64,000 bases of DNA from DASQZJ01 sp035638775 (GTDB lineage: Bacteria; Pseudomonadota; Gammaproteobacteria; UBA5335; SLRW01): NCBI GenBank assembly GCA_035638775.1, contig DASQZJ010000006.1, positions 11,889 to 75,888 on the forward strand. Direction: 5' to 3'. The notes beneath the pieces were generated by a model. It was given only the letters and a program-made list of their open reading frames with translations, was not told the origin of the DNA and did no database searches. Numbering within the stretch: the stretch's first letter is position 1; each line of letters opens with the position of its first letter. The position numbers were made by a program, and so were the translations under genes. This document shows, piece by piece, positions 8,549 to 16,489 of the stretch.

Positions 8549-9457
8549 ATGAGCCAAGACCGACCCCCGGCCCCGGACTGGTTCCGACGGGCCCTGGAGA
8601 CCCCGCACGAAGACCGCAGCATCGACGTGGAAGACTGCCCGATCCATTACCGCCACTGGGGAGACAGCGGCAAGCCGGGCCTGCTGCTGGTGCACGGCAA
8701 CGGGGCGCACTCGCACTGGTGGGACTTCATCGCGCCGTTCTTTCTCGACCACTACCAGGTCGCGGCGCTCGACCTGGGCGGGATGGGCGACAGCGGGCAC
8801 CGGCGCCGCTACGCGGTGGACACCTTCACCAACGAGCTGATGAGTGTATGCGCCGACGCCGGATTCGGCGACGACACGGTCATCGTGGGACACAGCTTCG
8901 GCGGCTTCGTCACGCTGCAGACGGGGATCACCTATGCCGACCGCGTACGCGGCGTGGTGCTGGTGGACTCCCCCGTGCGTCCGCCCGACTATGACTGGGA
9001 ACACGATCCGAGGCGGTCGCCGATCCGTCCCAAGCGGGTGTACCCGGACCTGGACACGGCGCTGGAGCGCTTCCGGCTGATGCCGCCCCAGCCCTGCGAC
9101 AACCCCTGGGTGCTGGACTACATCGCCCGCCACTCGCTGATGGAGGTGGAGGGCGGCTGGATGTGGAAGTTCGACGACCAGCTGTTCAAGCACTTCCGCA
9201 TCCCCAACCAGTCGGAGGCGCTGTCCAACATCCGCTGTCGCGTGGCCGTGATCTACGGGCAGCAGAGCGATCTGTTCACGCAGGACATCGCCGATTACAT
9301 GTTCCAGGTGCTGGACAGCAGCGTACCCTTCGTGGCCATCCCCGAGGCCCGTCACCACCTGTTCCTCGACCAGCCGCTGGCCTTCGTGTCCGCCCTGCGC
9401 ACGCTTTTGGCCGAGTGGCGCCACTCGCGCCCGAACCGCCAGGCGCCCCGGCCCTGA
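8549..9457 (+). CDS. Alpha/beta hydrolase
   Basis: The 302-residue protein has the alpha/beta-hydrolase layout: oxyanion HGNGAHSHWW near residue 50, nucleophile elbow GHSFGG near 115, a lid region, a late acidic residue in YGQQSDLF near 240, and a C-terminal catalytic histidine in EARHHLFLDQP. The ATG at 8549 follows a GGGAAAACC site and the promoter at 8506. Epoxide hydrolases, haloalkane dehalogenases and esterases share this fold. The lid gives no clear assignment, so the substrate is unknown. Confidence 0.85.
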   Translation: MSQDRPPAPDWFRRALETPHEDRSIDVEDCPIHYRHWGDSGKPGLLLVHGNGAHSHWWDFIAPFFLDHYQVAALDLGGMGDSGHRRRYAVDTFTNELMSVCADAGFGDDTVIVGHSFGGFVTLQTGITYADRVRGVVLVDSPVRPPDYDWEHDPRRSPIRPKRVYPDLDTALERFRLMPPQPCDNPWVLDYIARHSLMEVEGGWMWKFDDQLFKHFRIPNQSEALSNIRCRVAVIYGQQSDLFTQDIADYMFQVLDSSVPFVAIPEARHHLFLDQPLAFVSALRTLLAEWRHSRPNRQAPRP

Positions 9458-9480
9458 CGCCCCCCGCCCCGGAGAGCGCC

Positions 9481-10209
9481 ATGGTCCAGAGCCTGATTAT
9501 CGAGCCACGCTACTGCGGGCCGCCCTCTTCCGGCAACGGCGGCTACACCGCCGGCCTTCTGGCGCGGGCGCTGGGCGAGCCGGCCGAGGTCACCCTGCGC
9601 CGCCCGGCGCCGCTGGGCCGGCCGCTGGGCCTCGTGCGGGAAGGGGACACGCTGCGCCTGCTCGACGGTGCCGATACGGTCGCCGAGGCGGTGCCGACCG
9701 CGGTCGAGACGGAGTGCCCGGATCCGCCCACGGCCGACCAGGCCCGTGCCGCGGCGGCACGCTCGTTCTCCCTCGCCCCGGACAACCCCTTCCCCACCTG
9801 CTTCGTCTGCGGCCCCGACCGGCGCCACGGGGAGGGCCTGGAGATCTTCGCGGGTCCGGTCCCCGGCACCGGGCTGTTCGCTGCACCGTGGACCCCCGCG
9901 CCGACGCTGGCCGATGCCCGCGGGGAGGTCCGCCCCGAGTATGTCTGGGCGGCACTCGACTGCCCCGGTGCCTACACCCTGCGGCCGGTGACGACCGCCA
10001 CGGTGCTGCTGGGGCGCTATGCCGTGCGGCGGCTGGCCCGTGTCGAAGCCGGCCGGGAGTACGTGGTCATCGCCTGGCCCCTGTCCCACCACCGGCGCAA
10101 GCATCTCGCGGGCAGCGCGCTGTTCGATGACCGGGGCGCATGCGTCGCCATCGCCCGGGCAGCCTGGATCGAGCTGCGAGACCCGTCGCGGGAGGCGGTC
10201 CGGACATGA
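9481..10209 (+). CDS. Hotdog-like thioesterase-superfamily protein with CxxC motif
   Basis: I can only partly place this 242-residue protein. It has an N-terminal domain starting IEPRYCGPPSSGNGGYTAGLLARAL, a central FPTCFVCGPDR motif near residue 103 with a CxxC pair, and a C-terminal half with YVWAALDCPGAYTL and a beta-rich WPLSHHRRKHLAGSALFD stretch. This fits the double-hotdog, thioesterase-like proteins. GGAGAGC precedes the ATG. The stop codon overlaps the start of the SMR gene (ATGA), so the two are translationally coupled. Function is unknown. Confidence 0.7.
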   Translation: MVQSLIIEPRYCGPPSSGNGGYTAGLLARALGEPAEVTLRRPAPLGRPLGLVREGDTLRLLDGADTVAEAVPTAVETECPDPPTADQARAAAARSFSLAPDNPFPTCFVCGPDRRHGEGLEIFAGPVPGTGLFAAPWTPAPTLADARGEVRPEYVWAALDCPGAYTLRPVTTATVLLGRYAVRRLARVEAGREYVVIAWPLSHHRRKHLAGSALFDDRGACVAIARAAWIELRDPSREAVRT

Positions 10210-10526
10210 GCGCATGGGGATTCCTGCTCGCGGCCATCGTGCTGGAGGTCGCCGGCACCACCTGCATGAAGCTGTCCGACGGCTTCAGCCGGCTGGTGCC
10301 CTCGGTGCTGATCTTCGTCTTCTACGCGTTGTCCTTCACCAGCCTCACGTTCACCCTCCGGCGCATCGACCTCACCGTCGCCTACCCGGTGTGGGCAGGC
10401 CTTGGAACCGCCCTGATCGCCGTGATCGGCGCCGCCTGGTTCCGCGAGCCCCTCGGCGCGATTCGCATCCTCGGCATGGCGCTGGTGGTGGCCGGTGTGG
10501 TCGCCCTCAACGTCCCCGCCCGCTGA
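10206..10526 (+). CDS. SMR family small multidrug resistance transporter
   Basis: This 106-residue inner-membrane protein has four hydrophobic helices and the SMR hallmark Glu14 in LEVAGTTCMK, the proton/substrate-binding residue of EmrE. TM3 carries YPVWAGLGTALIAVIGAAWF, with Pro-Val-Trp where EmrE has Ala-Ile-Trp. It probably works as a dual-topology dimer exporting cationic drugs, or possibly guanidinium or osmolytes as some SMR members do. It overlaps the upstream gene by 4 bp. No partner SMR gene is adjacent, which favours a homodimer. Confidence 0.88.
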   Translation: MSAWGFLLAAIVLEVAGTTCMKLSDGFSRLVPSVLIFVFYALSFTSLTFTLRRIDLTVAYPVWAGLGTALIAVIGAAWFREPLGAIRILGMALVVAGVVALNVPAR

Positions 10527-10547
10527 ACACGAAGGCCGCAAAAACCC

Positions 10548-10594
10548 GGTCAGAGACCATTTCTCGCTAATTTCGAAGGAAATGGTCTCTGACC
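10548..10594. repeat. REP-like long inverted repeat
   Basis: Arms GGTCAGAGACCATTTC (10548-10563) and GAAATGGTCTCTGACC (10579-10594) are perfect 16-bp inverted repeats around a 15-nt loop. The arm resembles the GGTCAGAG(A/T)CCATTT sequences found near REP-associated tyrosine transposase elements in gammaproteobacteria, and its AT-richness contrasts with the surroundings. It lies between the SMR stop and the MerR promoter and could also stop transcription. No transposase gene is nearby. Confidence 0.65.
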
Positions 10595-10608
10595 CCGTTT
10601 CCCGCGGC

Positions 10609-10637
10609 TTGACGCATCCGTACGGCGGAGCTAGAGT
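10609..10637 (+). promoter_or_regulatory. Promoter of the LiuR-like regulator
   Basis: TTGACG (10609-10614) and TAGAGT (10632-10637) are separated by 17 bp, a good sigma-70 arrangement. The operator palindrome overlaps the end of the -10 element. Confidence 0.6.
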
Positions 10638-10653
10638 TAAAGTTAACTTTAAC
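10636..10653. promoter_or_regulatory. Operator palindrome for the LiuR-like regulator
   Basis: GTTAAAGTTAACTTTAAC is a perfect 18-bp palindrome. It starts inside the -10 element and ends just before the ribosome-binding site AGGAGG. Its position implies steric repression rather than the spacer-distortion activation of classical MerR proteins. AT-rich GTTAA-type sites are known for LiuR-like regulators. Autoregulation is inferred. Confidence 0.6.
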
Positions 10654-10668
10654 TTCAGGAGGACGACC

Positions 10669-11091
10669 GTGGATGCGGCCAACCGCGGCGAGCTCGGCTA
10701 CAGCATCTCCGAACTGGCGTCCGAGTTGGGCGTGAGCGCTTCGTCAGTCCGTTACTACGAAAAGCGGGGACTGCTCGCGCCCCGGCGTACAGGCGGCAAC
10801 CAGCGCCTCTACGACCGTCGCGAGCGGGCGCGGCTCAAGCTCATCCTGCGGGGCAAGCATTTCGGCTACAGCCTGGACGAGATCGCCCGCATGATCGGCT
10901 TCTGGGATACCGATCTCGACGAGCTGACCCAGATCGACCGCTCGCTGGCCTTCGGCGAGCGCAAGCTGGCCGAAATCGGGTCCCGGATCCGGGAGATGCA
11001 GGCGCTGGAACAGGAGCTCGTCGCCCTGGCCGCACGAATGCGCGCCCGTCGCGGGGAGCTCACCCAGGAGCACATGAGGAAACGGTCATGA
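10669..11091 (+). CDS. liuR: MerR family regulator, LiuR-like
   Basis: The GTG at 10669 follows AGGAGG with 7-nt spacing and gives 140 residues, a typical LiuR length. The N-terminal winged helix-turn-helix reads YSISELASELGVSASSVRYYEKRGLL, followed by the MerR-family NQRLYDRRERARLKLIL segment and a C-terminal dimerising coiled coil (about residues 95-130). There is no metal-binding cysteine cluster. LiuR-type proteins control branched-chain amino acid and acyl-CoA catabolism, which fits the acyl-CoA dehydrogenase gene that overlaps its stop by 4 bp. The gene symbol is by family resemblance. Confidence 0.75.
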   Translation: MDAANRGELGYSISELASELGVSASSVRYYEKRGLLAPRRTGGNQRLYDRRERARLKLILRGKHFGYSLDEIARMIGFWDTDLDELTQIDRSLAFGERKLAEIGSRIREMQALEQELVALAARMRARRGELTQEHMRKRS

Positions 11092-12857
11092 GTCAGCCAG
11101 CCACCGACAAGCCGTGGTCCGGCGCGGAGATCGACACCGGGACCGGGCCCACCCTGCCCGGCCACGAGGCGGGCCGCGAGGAGCTCGCCGCCTGGCAGGA
11201 CGCGATCCGGGCCAACCCGGTCACCGGCGACCCGGACTTCGTGCACAGCCTGCGCATGTACTTTCCCGACAGCCACGAGGCGAAGGCCGCCGAGTGCGAA
11301 GCCTTCGGCGCCCGGGTCACGGGTGAGCTGGAGGACCTGGTGGCGGAGAACAGCTACCGGCTCAACCTGCCGCGCCTGGAAGCCTGGGACGGCATCGGCC
11401 GCCGCGTGGACCGGGTGGTGCACCATCCCGCCTACGACCGCGCCGGCGACATCATCTACGGCTCGGGCATGATGGAGCGCTTGCTGGGCGCCGGCGGCCT
11501 GCTCGACCACTTCCGCCTGTACTACCTGTCGACGCACGCCGGCGAAGCGGGCCACAACTGTCCCGTCGCGTGCAGCGCCGGCCTGATCCGGGTACTGCAG
11601 AGGGTCGGGGACGCACCGTACCGGGAGGAGTACCTGCGACGCCTCACCGCACCCTCCTACGCGGAAAACCTCACCGGTGCCCAGTTCCTGACCGAGGTGC
11701 AGGGCGGTTCCGACGTGGGACGCAACGCCACGGTGGCTACGCGGGCCGCTGACGGCAGCTGGCGCATCACCGGCGAAAAGTGGTTCTGCTCCAACGCCAA
11801 CGCGGACCTGATCCTGATGACGGCGCGCTACGACACCGCCCGCGACGGCACCCGCGGCCTGGGACTGTTCCTGGTGCCGGCGTACCTCGACGACGGCCGG
11901 CACAACGACTACCGGATCCGCCGGCTGAAGGAAAAGCTGGGCACCACCAGCATGGCTTCCGGCGAGATGGACTTCCTGGGCGCGCTGGCCTGGCACATGG
12001 GCCCCCTCGAGCAGGGTTTCCGCATGGTGATGGAGAACGTCCTGCACCTGTCGCGGCTGTACAACACCGTGGGCTTCTGCGGCCTGATCAAGCGTGCCTT
12101 CGACATTGCCCACGCTTATGCCCGCCACCGGGTGGCGTTCGGCCACGTGATCGCCGAATATCCGCTGGTGCAGGAGAACCTCGCCACCGTACGCGCCGAC
12201 CACGGCGCCCTGCTCGCCGGCATCTTCGCCACCACCCGCATGCAGGACCGTTACGACACCGGGGAGGAGGCCGACGAGGATACGCGGCGGCTGCTGCGCC
12301 TGCTGGCCAACGTCAGCAAGTACGTTTCCGCACGCTGGGGCGTGGACCACATCCATCACTGCCTCGACGTACTGGCGGGCAACGGGGCGATCGAAACCTT
12401 CTCGGCGATCCCCCGCCTGCTGCGCGACAGCATCGTGTTCGAGAACTGGGAGGGTACCCACAACACCCTCCGCATGCAGACGCTGCGCGACATCCATCGA
12501 CTGGAGGTCGACCGGCTCTACCTGGCCTGGCTCCAGCGCCGGCTCGGCGCCCTGGAAGACGGTCCCGAGAAGGCCGCTTTGGAGCGGGGACGCCGGCGCC
12601 TGGCGGAGATGCTGGACAGTCTCCGTGCGGCGGATGCCGCTCGGCAGACGCTCATCGTGCGGGACGTGGTGGACCTCATGGGCGTGCTGCTCGGCGGGGT
12701 GACCCTGCTCGCCGAAGCGCTGCACCAGCGCGCGGAGAACGCCGGTGAATCGAAGCTGACGCGCCTGCGCCTGTTCCTGCGCAACCACCTGGGAAACGGA
12801 GACGCCGTCTACGACGATGCCTACCTGGACCTGATCCGGCGCGTCGCGGCGCTGTAA
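11088..12857 (+). CDS. Acyl-CoA dehydrogenase, AidB-like long form
   Basis: The 589-residue flavoenzyme is longer than the roughly 380-residue classical acyl-CoA dehydrogenases and resembles AidB and related long forms, with an extended helical N-terminus and an extra C-terminal helical domain. FAD-contact motifs include GAQFLTEVQGGSDVG near residue 200 and ITGEKWFCSNANAD near 225. FENWEGTHNTLRMQ near 450 holds a Glu where the catalytic base usually sits. It starts by ATGA overlap with the LiuR-like gene, so both are probably induced by the same acyl-CoA. The substrate is unknown. Confidence 0.83.
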   Translation: MSQPATDKPWSGAEIDTGTGPTLPGHEAGREELAAWQDAIRANPVTGDPDFVHSLRMYFPDSHEAKAAECEAFGARVTGELEDLVAENSYRLNLPRLEAWDGIGRRVDRVVHHPAYDRAGDIIYGSGMMERLLGAGGLLDHFRLYYLSTHAGEAGHNCPVACSAGLIRVLQRVGDAPYREEYLRRLTAPSYAENLTGAQFLTEVQGGSDVGRNATVATRAADGSWRITGEKWFCSNANADLILMTARYDTARDGTRGLGLFLVPAYLDDGRHNDYRIRRLKEKLGTTSMASGEMDFLGALAWHMGPLEQGFRMVMENVLHLSRLYNTVGFCGLIKRAFDIAHAYARHRVAFGHVIAEYPLVQENLATVRADHGALLAGIFATTRMQDRYDTGEEADEDTRRLLRLLANVSKYVSARWGVDHIHHCLDVLAGNGAIETFSAIPRLLRDSIVFENWEGTHNTLRMQTLRDIHRLEVDRLYLAWLQRRLGALEDGPEKAALERGRRRLAEMLDSLRAADAARQTLIVRDVVDLMGVLLGGVTLLAEALHQRAENAGESKLTRLRLFLRNHLGNGDAVYDDAYLDLIRRVAAL

Positions 12858-12876
12858 GACCCGCGGCCGCACGCCG

Positions 12877-14523
12877 TCAGGCCGCGCCGGGCCCCGGCGC
12901 GGCCAAGGCGGCCTCCGGCAGCAGCGCCGCGCGCAGCCGGTGGAGCTGGCGCGCGCCCTTGGCTGCCTGCTGGGCGAGGCGGCGCACACGGGTGATCCAG
13001 TCCAGCTCGGCCACCATCCCCGCCAGGTCCAGCCGGCCGTCCGCACCCGCCTTCAGGAGCGCCGCCTTGGCTTCCTGGTAGGCCGGCTCCACCGCGGCCA
13101 GCGCGGCATTGCAGGCGTCCGGCGAGAAGTCGGGGGCGTCCCCCGCGGCACGCCCCAGCATCCCGGCCGCGGCCGCGGCAAGCTGCGCCACCGCGGGCTC
13201 CGTCCACCGTCCCGTCTCCTGCGTGTCCCGGCCGAGCGAGCTGGCCGCCGCGGCGGCCTCGCTGAAATACCGCGCCGTGCGCAGCATCAGGGGGGCCCAG
13301 GTCCCGCCCTCCCCGGCCGCGCCGTCCCCGGTGTGCCGCGGCACGAACTCGGTCACCGCGGCGGCCAACGCCATGGCAGCGGCGGAGCGGGCGCGCAACT
13401 CGCGCGCGTGGCCGGCGCCCGCCGCCAACGCGAGCCGCCCGGCCGTGCGCGCGAGCTCGCCGAGGTGGCCGAGCTCCATCACCACCGCGCTGCTGCCGAG
13501 ACCGGGGGTCGCCGCGGCGGTACGGTCCAGGAATCGCGGCCGCGCCTCGTCCTCCTCCGCGGTGACGAAACGGCGCTGCAGGAACGCCGCCAGGCGCGGC
13601 AGCAGCGGCCACACCAGCGCCAGTCCCAGCAGATTGAACGTGGTGTGGAACAGCGCCAGGATCACCGGCGCCGATCCGGGCAGACCCAGCAGCCGGCCCA
13701 CGCCGGTGACCAGCCAGAGCAGCAGCGGCAGTAGCGCGAGCGCGATCGCCCCGGTGAGGACGTTGAACACGACGTGGCCGGCGGCCACGCGGCGGGCGTT
13801 GGGGGTCGCGCCGAGCGTGGCCATCACCGCCGTCGAGGTCGTGCCGACGTTGGCCCCGATCACCATCGCGGCCGCGCTGGGCACCCCCAGTACGCCGCCG
13901 GCAGCGGCGCTCAGGATCAGCGCGATGGCCGCGCTGGAAGACTGGGTCAGGATGGTGAACGCCGCCCCGGCCAGCACGAAGGCGAGCACGCGCCAGCCGT
14001 CCGATCCCATGGTCAGCACCGGGGCCACGTTCCCCGTCAGGGTTCCGAGGCTCTCGCGCAGCACCGCCAGACCGACGAAGAACAGGCCGAAGCCCGCCAG
14101 CGCGAGGCCGAGCGAGCCCAGGCGCCGTCCCGGCCGCGTCAGGCGCAGCAGCATGCCCAGCCCCACCAGCGGCAGGGCGAAGCTCTCCAGCGGCACGTCG
14201 AAGCCCACCGCGGCGACCAGCCAGCCGGTCATGGTGGTGCCGACGTTGGCCCCCACCAGCACGCCCAGGGACTGGTACAGGGTCATCAGCCCGGCGTTGA
14301 CGAAGCCGATCACGGCCACCGTCACGGCGCTCGACGACTGGACCACCGCGGTGATCACGAACCCGCTGGCCACGCCGCGGGCGCGGCTGCGGCTGGCGCC
14401 GGCCAGGATCTGCCGCAGCTGGGCCGCGCCGGCGCTCTTGAGCCCGTCGGTGATCATGCTCATGGCGAGCAGGAACAGGCCCAGGCCGCCCACCACCCTG
14501 CCCGCGGTCATCAGGGCGTTCAT
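12877..14523 (-). CDS. Na+/phosphate cotransporter, NptA/PNaS family
   Basis: The 548-residue protein has eight or more hydrophobic segments in its first 320 residues and a soluble helical PhoU-like tail. The duplicated QSSSA motifs that define the family are both present: VVQSSSAVTVAVIGF near residue 63 and LTQSSSAAIALIL near 182. These line the sodium and phosphate sites. GGGAGA precedes the ATG on the minus strand. The gene converges on the acyl-CoA dehydrogenase gene. Import of phosphate driven by sodium fits a salt-adapted organism. Confidence 0.87.
   Translation of the reverse strand: MNALMTAGRVVGGLGLFLLAMSMITDGLKSAGAAQLRQILAGASRSRARGVASGFVITAVVQSSSAVTVAVIGFVNAGLMTLYQSLGVLVGANVGTTMTGWLVAAVGFDVPLESFALPLVGLGMLLRLTRPGRRLGSLGLALAGFGLFFVGLAVLRESLGTLTGNVAPVLTMGSDGWRVLAFVLAGAAFTILTQSSSAAIALILSAAAGGVLGVPSAAAMVIGANVGTTSTAVMATLGATPNARRVAAGHVVFNVLTGAIALALLPLLLWLVTGVGRLLGLPGSAPVILALFHTTFNLLGLALVWPLLPRLAAFLQRRFVTAEEDEARPRFLDRTAAATPGLGSSAVVMELGHLGELARTAGRLALAAGAGHARELRARSAAAMALAAAVTEFVPRHTGDGAAGEGGTWAPLMLRTARYFSEAAAAASSLGRDTQETGRWTEPAVAQLAAAAAGMLGRAAGDAPDFSPDACNAALAAVEPAYQEAKAALLKAGADGRLDLAGMVAELDWITRVRRLAQQAAKGARQLHRLRAALLPEAALAAPGPGAA
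12880..12904. terminator. Strong hairpin at the end of the Na/Pi cotransporter gene
   Basis: GGCCGCGCCGG (12880-12890) and CCGGCGCGGCC (12894-12904) form an 11-bp stem with a 3-nt loop. It covers the last codons of the minus-strand gene and lies 22 bp past the plus-strand stop, so it could serve both converging genes. No T-tract is seen. Confidence 0.4.
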
Positions 14524-14670
14524 CCGCCGTCTCCCGCCGCAAGTTGCGCAAAGTATGCGTCCGGCACCGTGCGGGCGCGCTGACCGGCATCAAGCCTCGC
14601 GAACACGCTGCCGTGCGGCGGCGCCGCGGTGGGCGGCAGCGCCCGGGCATGGCATTCCGCCCGGCCGGTT

Positions 14671-14694
14671 TACCAATCTTCCGGAAGATTGGTA
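14671..14694. promoter_or_regulatory. Perfect 24-bp palindromic operator
   Basis: TACCAATCTTCC is followed directly by its exact reverse complement, a 24-bp perfect dyad with no spacer. It lies 43 bp before the Lrp-like gene in the 214-bp divergent gap with the Na/Pi cotransporter. The right half recurs before the acyl-CoA synthetase (162-181) and GMC oxidoreductase (58924-58943) genes. This is a strong candidate transcription-factor site. The protein is unknown. Confidence 0.75.
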
Positions 14695-14737
14695 GTAGTA
14701 TTGGGGTCACCGGCGAACGGCAAAGGAGCCCTGCCCC

Positions 14738-15022
14738 ATGGTCACCGCGATCGTCCTGCTGAACGTGGACCGTCACAAGGTGAACGACGTGGCGGAGCGG
14801 CTGGCGGAGATGCAAGGCATCTCGGAGGCCTACTCGGTCAGCGGGCGCTACGACATCATCGCCATCATCCGCGCAGGCACCAACGGCGAGCTCGCGGACC
14901 TGGTGACCCGGCACATGCTCAAGCTCGACGGCATCACCGGATCGGAGACGCTGCTCGCGTTCCGGGCCTATTCGCGCCACGACCTGGAGAGCATGTTCTC
15001 CGTCGGACTGGGCGAAGCCTGA
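14738..15022 (+). CDS. Stand-alone Lrp/AsnC ligand-binding (RAM) domain protein
   Basis: This 94-residue protein is only the alpha/beta ligand-binding and oligomerisation domain of Lrp/AsnC regulators. It lacks the helix-turn-helix. It shows AIVLLNVDRHKVNDVAERLAEM, the conserved V-SGRYDIIAIIRAG core near residue 40, and GSETLLAFRAYSRHDLE near the C-terminus. Such SraA-like stand-alone domains can bind amino acids or modulate full-length Lrp proteins. GGAG precedes the ATG. The promoter carries the 24-bp palindrome at 14671. Confidence 0.85.
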   Translation: MVTAIVLLNVDRHKVNDVAERLAEMQGISEAYSVSGRYDIIAIIRAGTNGELADLVTRHMLKLDGITGSETLLAFRAYSRHDLESMFSVGLGEA

Positions 15023-15084
15023 CATTTCGCCGGGCGACCGGGACCGTCATTCGGGATGCAGCGGCCAGGGCGGGAGGCCACGCC

Positions 15085-15813
15085 ATGGCACGAACCACGG
15101 GAAGCCTTCGCATCGGGACGTCCGGTTACCAGTACGACCACTGGCGCGACACCTTCTATCCGGTCGACCTGCCGCGCAGCCGCTGGTTCGGCTACTACGC
15201 GGAACGCTTCGACACGGTAGAGCTCAACAGCACCTTCTACGGCCTGCCGAAGCCGGAGACCATGGCGCGCTGGCGGGAGGCCGCTCCCCGGGCTTTTCTC
15301 TACGCGGTCAAGTTCAGCCGCTACGGCACCCACATCAAGCGGCTGCGCGAGCCGGAAAGCCTGCTGGAGAGGTTTCTGGAACCGGTGCGCGAGCTGGGCG
15401 AGCATCTCGGGCCGGTGCTGGTCCAGCTTCCGCCCCGCTGGAAGGCCAGGCCGGAACGGCTGGACGCCTTCCTGCGGGCCGCTCCGCGGGACCTCCGCTG
15501 GGCCGTCGAGGTGCGCGATCCGGACTGGCTGCGGGACGAGATCTATGCCGTGCTGGCCGAGCACGGCGCGGCCCTGTGCCTGCACGACATGCTCCCCGAC
15601 CACCCCTGGCGCCTCACGGCGTCCTGGACCTACGTGCGCTATCACGGCGATCACTACGCCGGCGGCTATTCCCGGGACCGGCTTGCCGCGGACGCGCGCC
15701 GGCTGAACGAGTGGCGGGCGCAGGGGCACGACGTCCATGCCTACTTCAACAACGACGCGGAAGGCCACGCCGTGCGCGACGCCGCCACGCTGCGGGAGCT
15801 GATGCTGGCATAA
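15085..15813 (+). CDS. DUF72 family protein (YecE-like)
   Basis: The 242-residue protein is a TIM-barrel-like DUF72 protein. Signatures are LRIGTSGYQYDHWRDTFYP at the N-terminus, FDTVELNSTFYGLPKPETM near residue 45, AVKFSRYGTHIKRL near 78, and the C-terminal HAYFNNDAEGHAVRDA. GGGAGG precedes the ATG. The family resembles endonuclease IV/xylose isomerase barrels, but no activity is established. It lies upstream of ectA, but ectA has its own promoter. Confidence 0.87.
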   Translation: MARTTGSLRIGTSGYQYDHWRDTFYPVDLPRSRWFGYYAERFDTVELNSTFYGLPKPETMARWREAAPRAFLYAVKFSRYGTHIKRLREPESLLERFLEPVRELGEHLGPVLVQLPPRWKARPERLDAFLRAAPRDLRWAVEVRDPDWLRDEIYAVLAEHGAALCLHDMLPDHPWRLTASWTYVRYHGDHYAGGYSRDRLAADARRLNEWRAQGHDVHAYFNNDAEGHAVRDAATLRELMLA

Positions 15814-15868
15814 GCACACCGGCCGATCGCGCGGCGGCGTCCGGGGGCAGGCAAGCGTCGCCGGCTTG

Positions 15869-15877
15869 TGGCATAAT
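15869..15877 (+). promoter_or_regulatory. Extended -10 promoter of ectA
   Basis: TGGCATAAT gives an extended -10 (hexamer 15872-15877) with no clear -35. A transcript start near 15884 would exclude the upstream in-frame ATGs at 15866 and 15878 as ectA starts. Confidence 0.6.
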
Positions 15878-15907
15878 ATGCGCTCGCCAAAACCTCCAGG
15901 CGTTGTT

Positions 15908-16435
15908 TTGACTGAATCCGGGACGACCCCCAAAGAGCAAAGGGAGAAGGCTCGCTACAGCTTGCGCCCCATGCATGCCGAGGACGGCGCGGGCGTATGG
16001 CAGCTGATCCAGCGGGCCGGCACCCTCGACCTGAATTCCGCCTATCTCTATCTCCTGCTGGGCAAGTTCTTCGGCCGGACCTGCCTGGTCGCCGAGGCCG
16101 GGGACGCTCTGGTCGGCTTCACCACGGCATTCGTTCCGCCGGGACGGCAAGACACTGTATTTCTGTGGCAGATCGGCGTGGATCCCGAATGGCAGGGCCA
16201 GGGGATCGCGGGTGCACTGGTCCGGGGCCTGATGGAGCTCGATGCGTGCCGCGCGGCGCGCTTCCTCGAGACCACCGTCACGCCCTCGAACAAGAGCTCG
16301 CGTGCGCTGTTCGCTTCCTATGCGCGCAAACAGGGAACCAGCATCGAGGAGCTGCCGTGTTTCCCCTCCCAGCTGTTTCCCGATCGTGGCCACGAGGCGG
16401 AAATGCTTCTCCGGATCGGACCCCTGAGGTCCTGA
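15908..16435 (+). CDS. ectA: L-2,4-diaminobutyrate N-acetyltransferase
   Basis: This GNAT enzyme acetylates diaminobutyrate to N-gamma-acetyldiaminobutyrate, the second step of ectoine synthesis. EctA hallmarks are clear: LDLNSAYLYLLLGKFF, the acetyl-CoA loop DPEWQGQGIAGAL, and FLETTVTPSNKSSRALFASYAR. The start is uncertain. ATGs at 15866 and 15878 overlap the likely promoter, so the TTG at 15908 (175 residues) is used here. A TTG at 15962 would be too short at the N-terminus. ectB follows after 54 bp. No ectC follows. Confidence 0.9.
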   Translation: MTESGTTPKEQREKARYSLRPMHAEDGAGVWQLIQRAGTLDLNSAYLYLLLGKFFGRTCLVAEAGDALVGFTTAFVPPGRQDTVFLWQIGVDPEWQGQGIAGALVRGLMELDACRAARFLETTVTPSNKSSRALFASYARKQGTSIEELPCFPSQLFPDRGHEAEMLLRIGPLRS

Positions 16436-16489
16436 TTCACGCCGCGCCTTTCTCTTCGTTCAATCGCAACCACCAGGCGGTGATACGAC

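Noticed and set aside
10548..10594. Insertion sequence or MITE with target duplication
   Set aside because: No transposase gene and no flanking direct repeat could be seen. It is kept as a REP-like repeat only.
12821..15025. Very long minus-strand open frames, such as the 734-codon frame here
   Set aside because: They are antisense or off-frame shadows of real genes in GC-rich DNA. The translation is Arg/Gly/Ala/Pro-rich without domain signatures.
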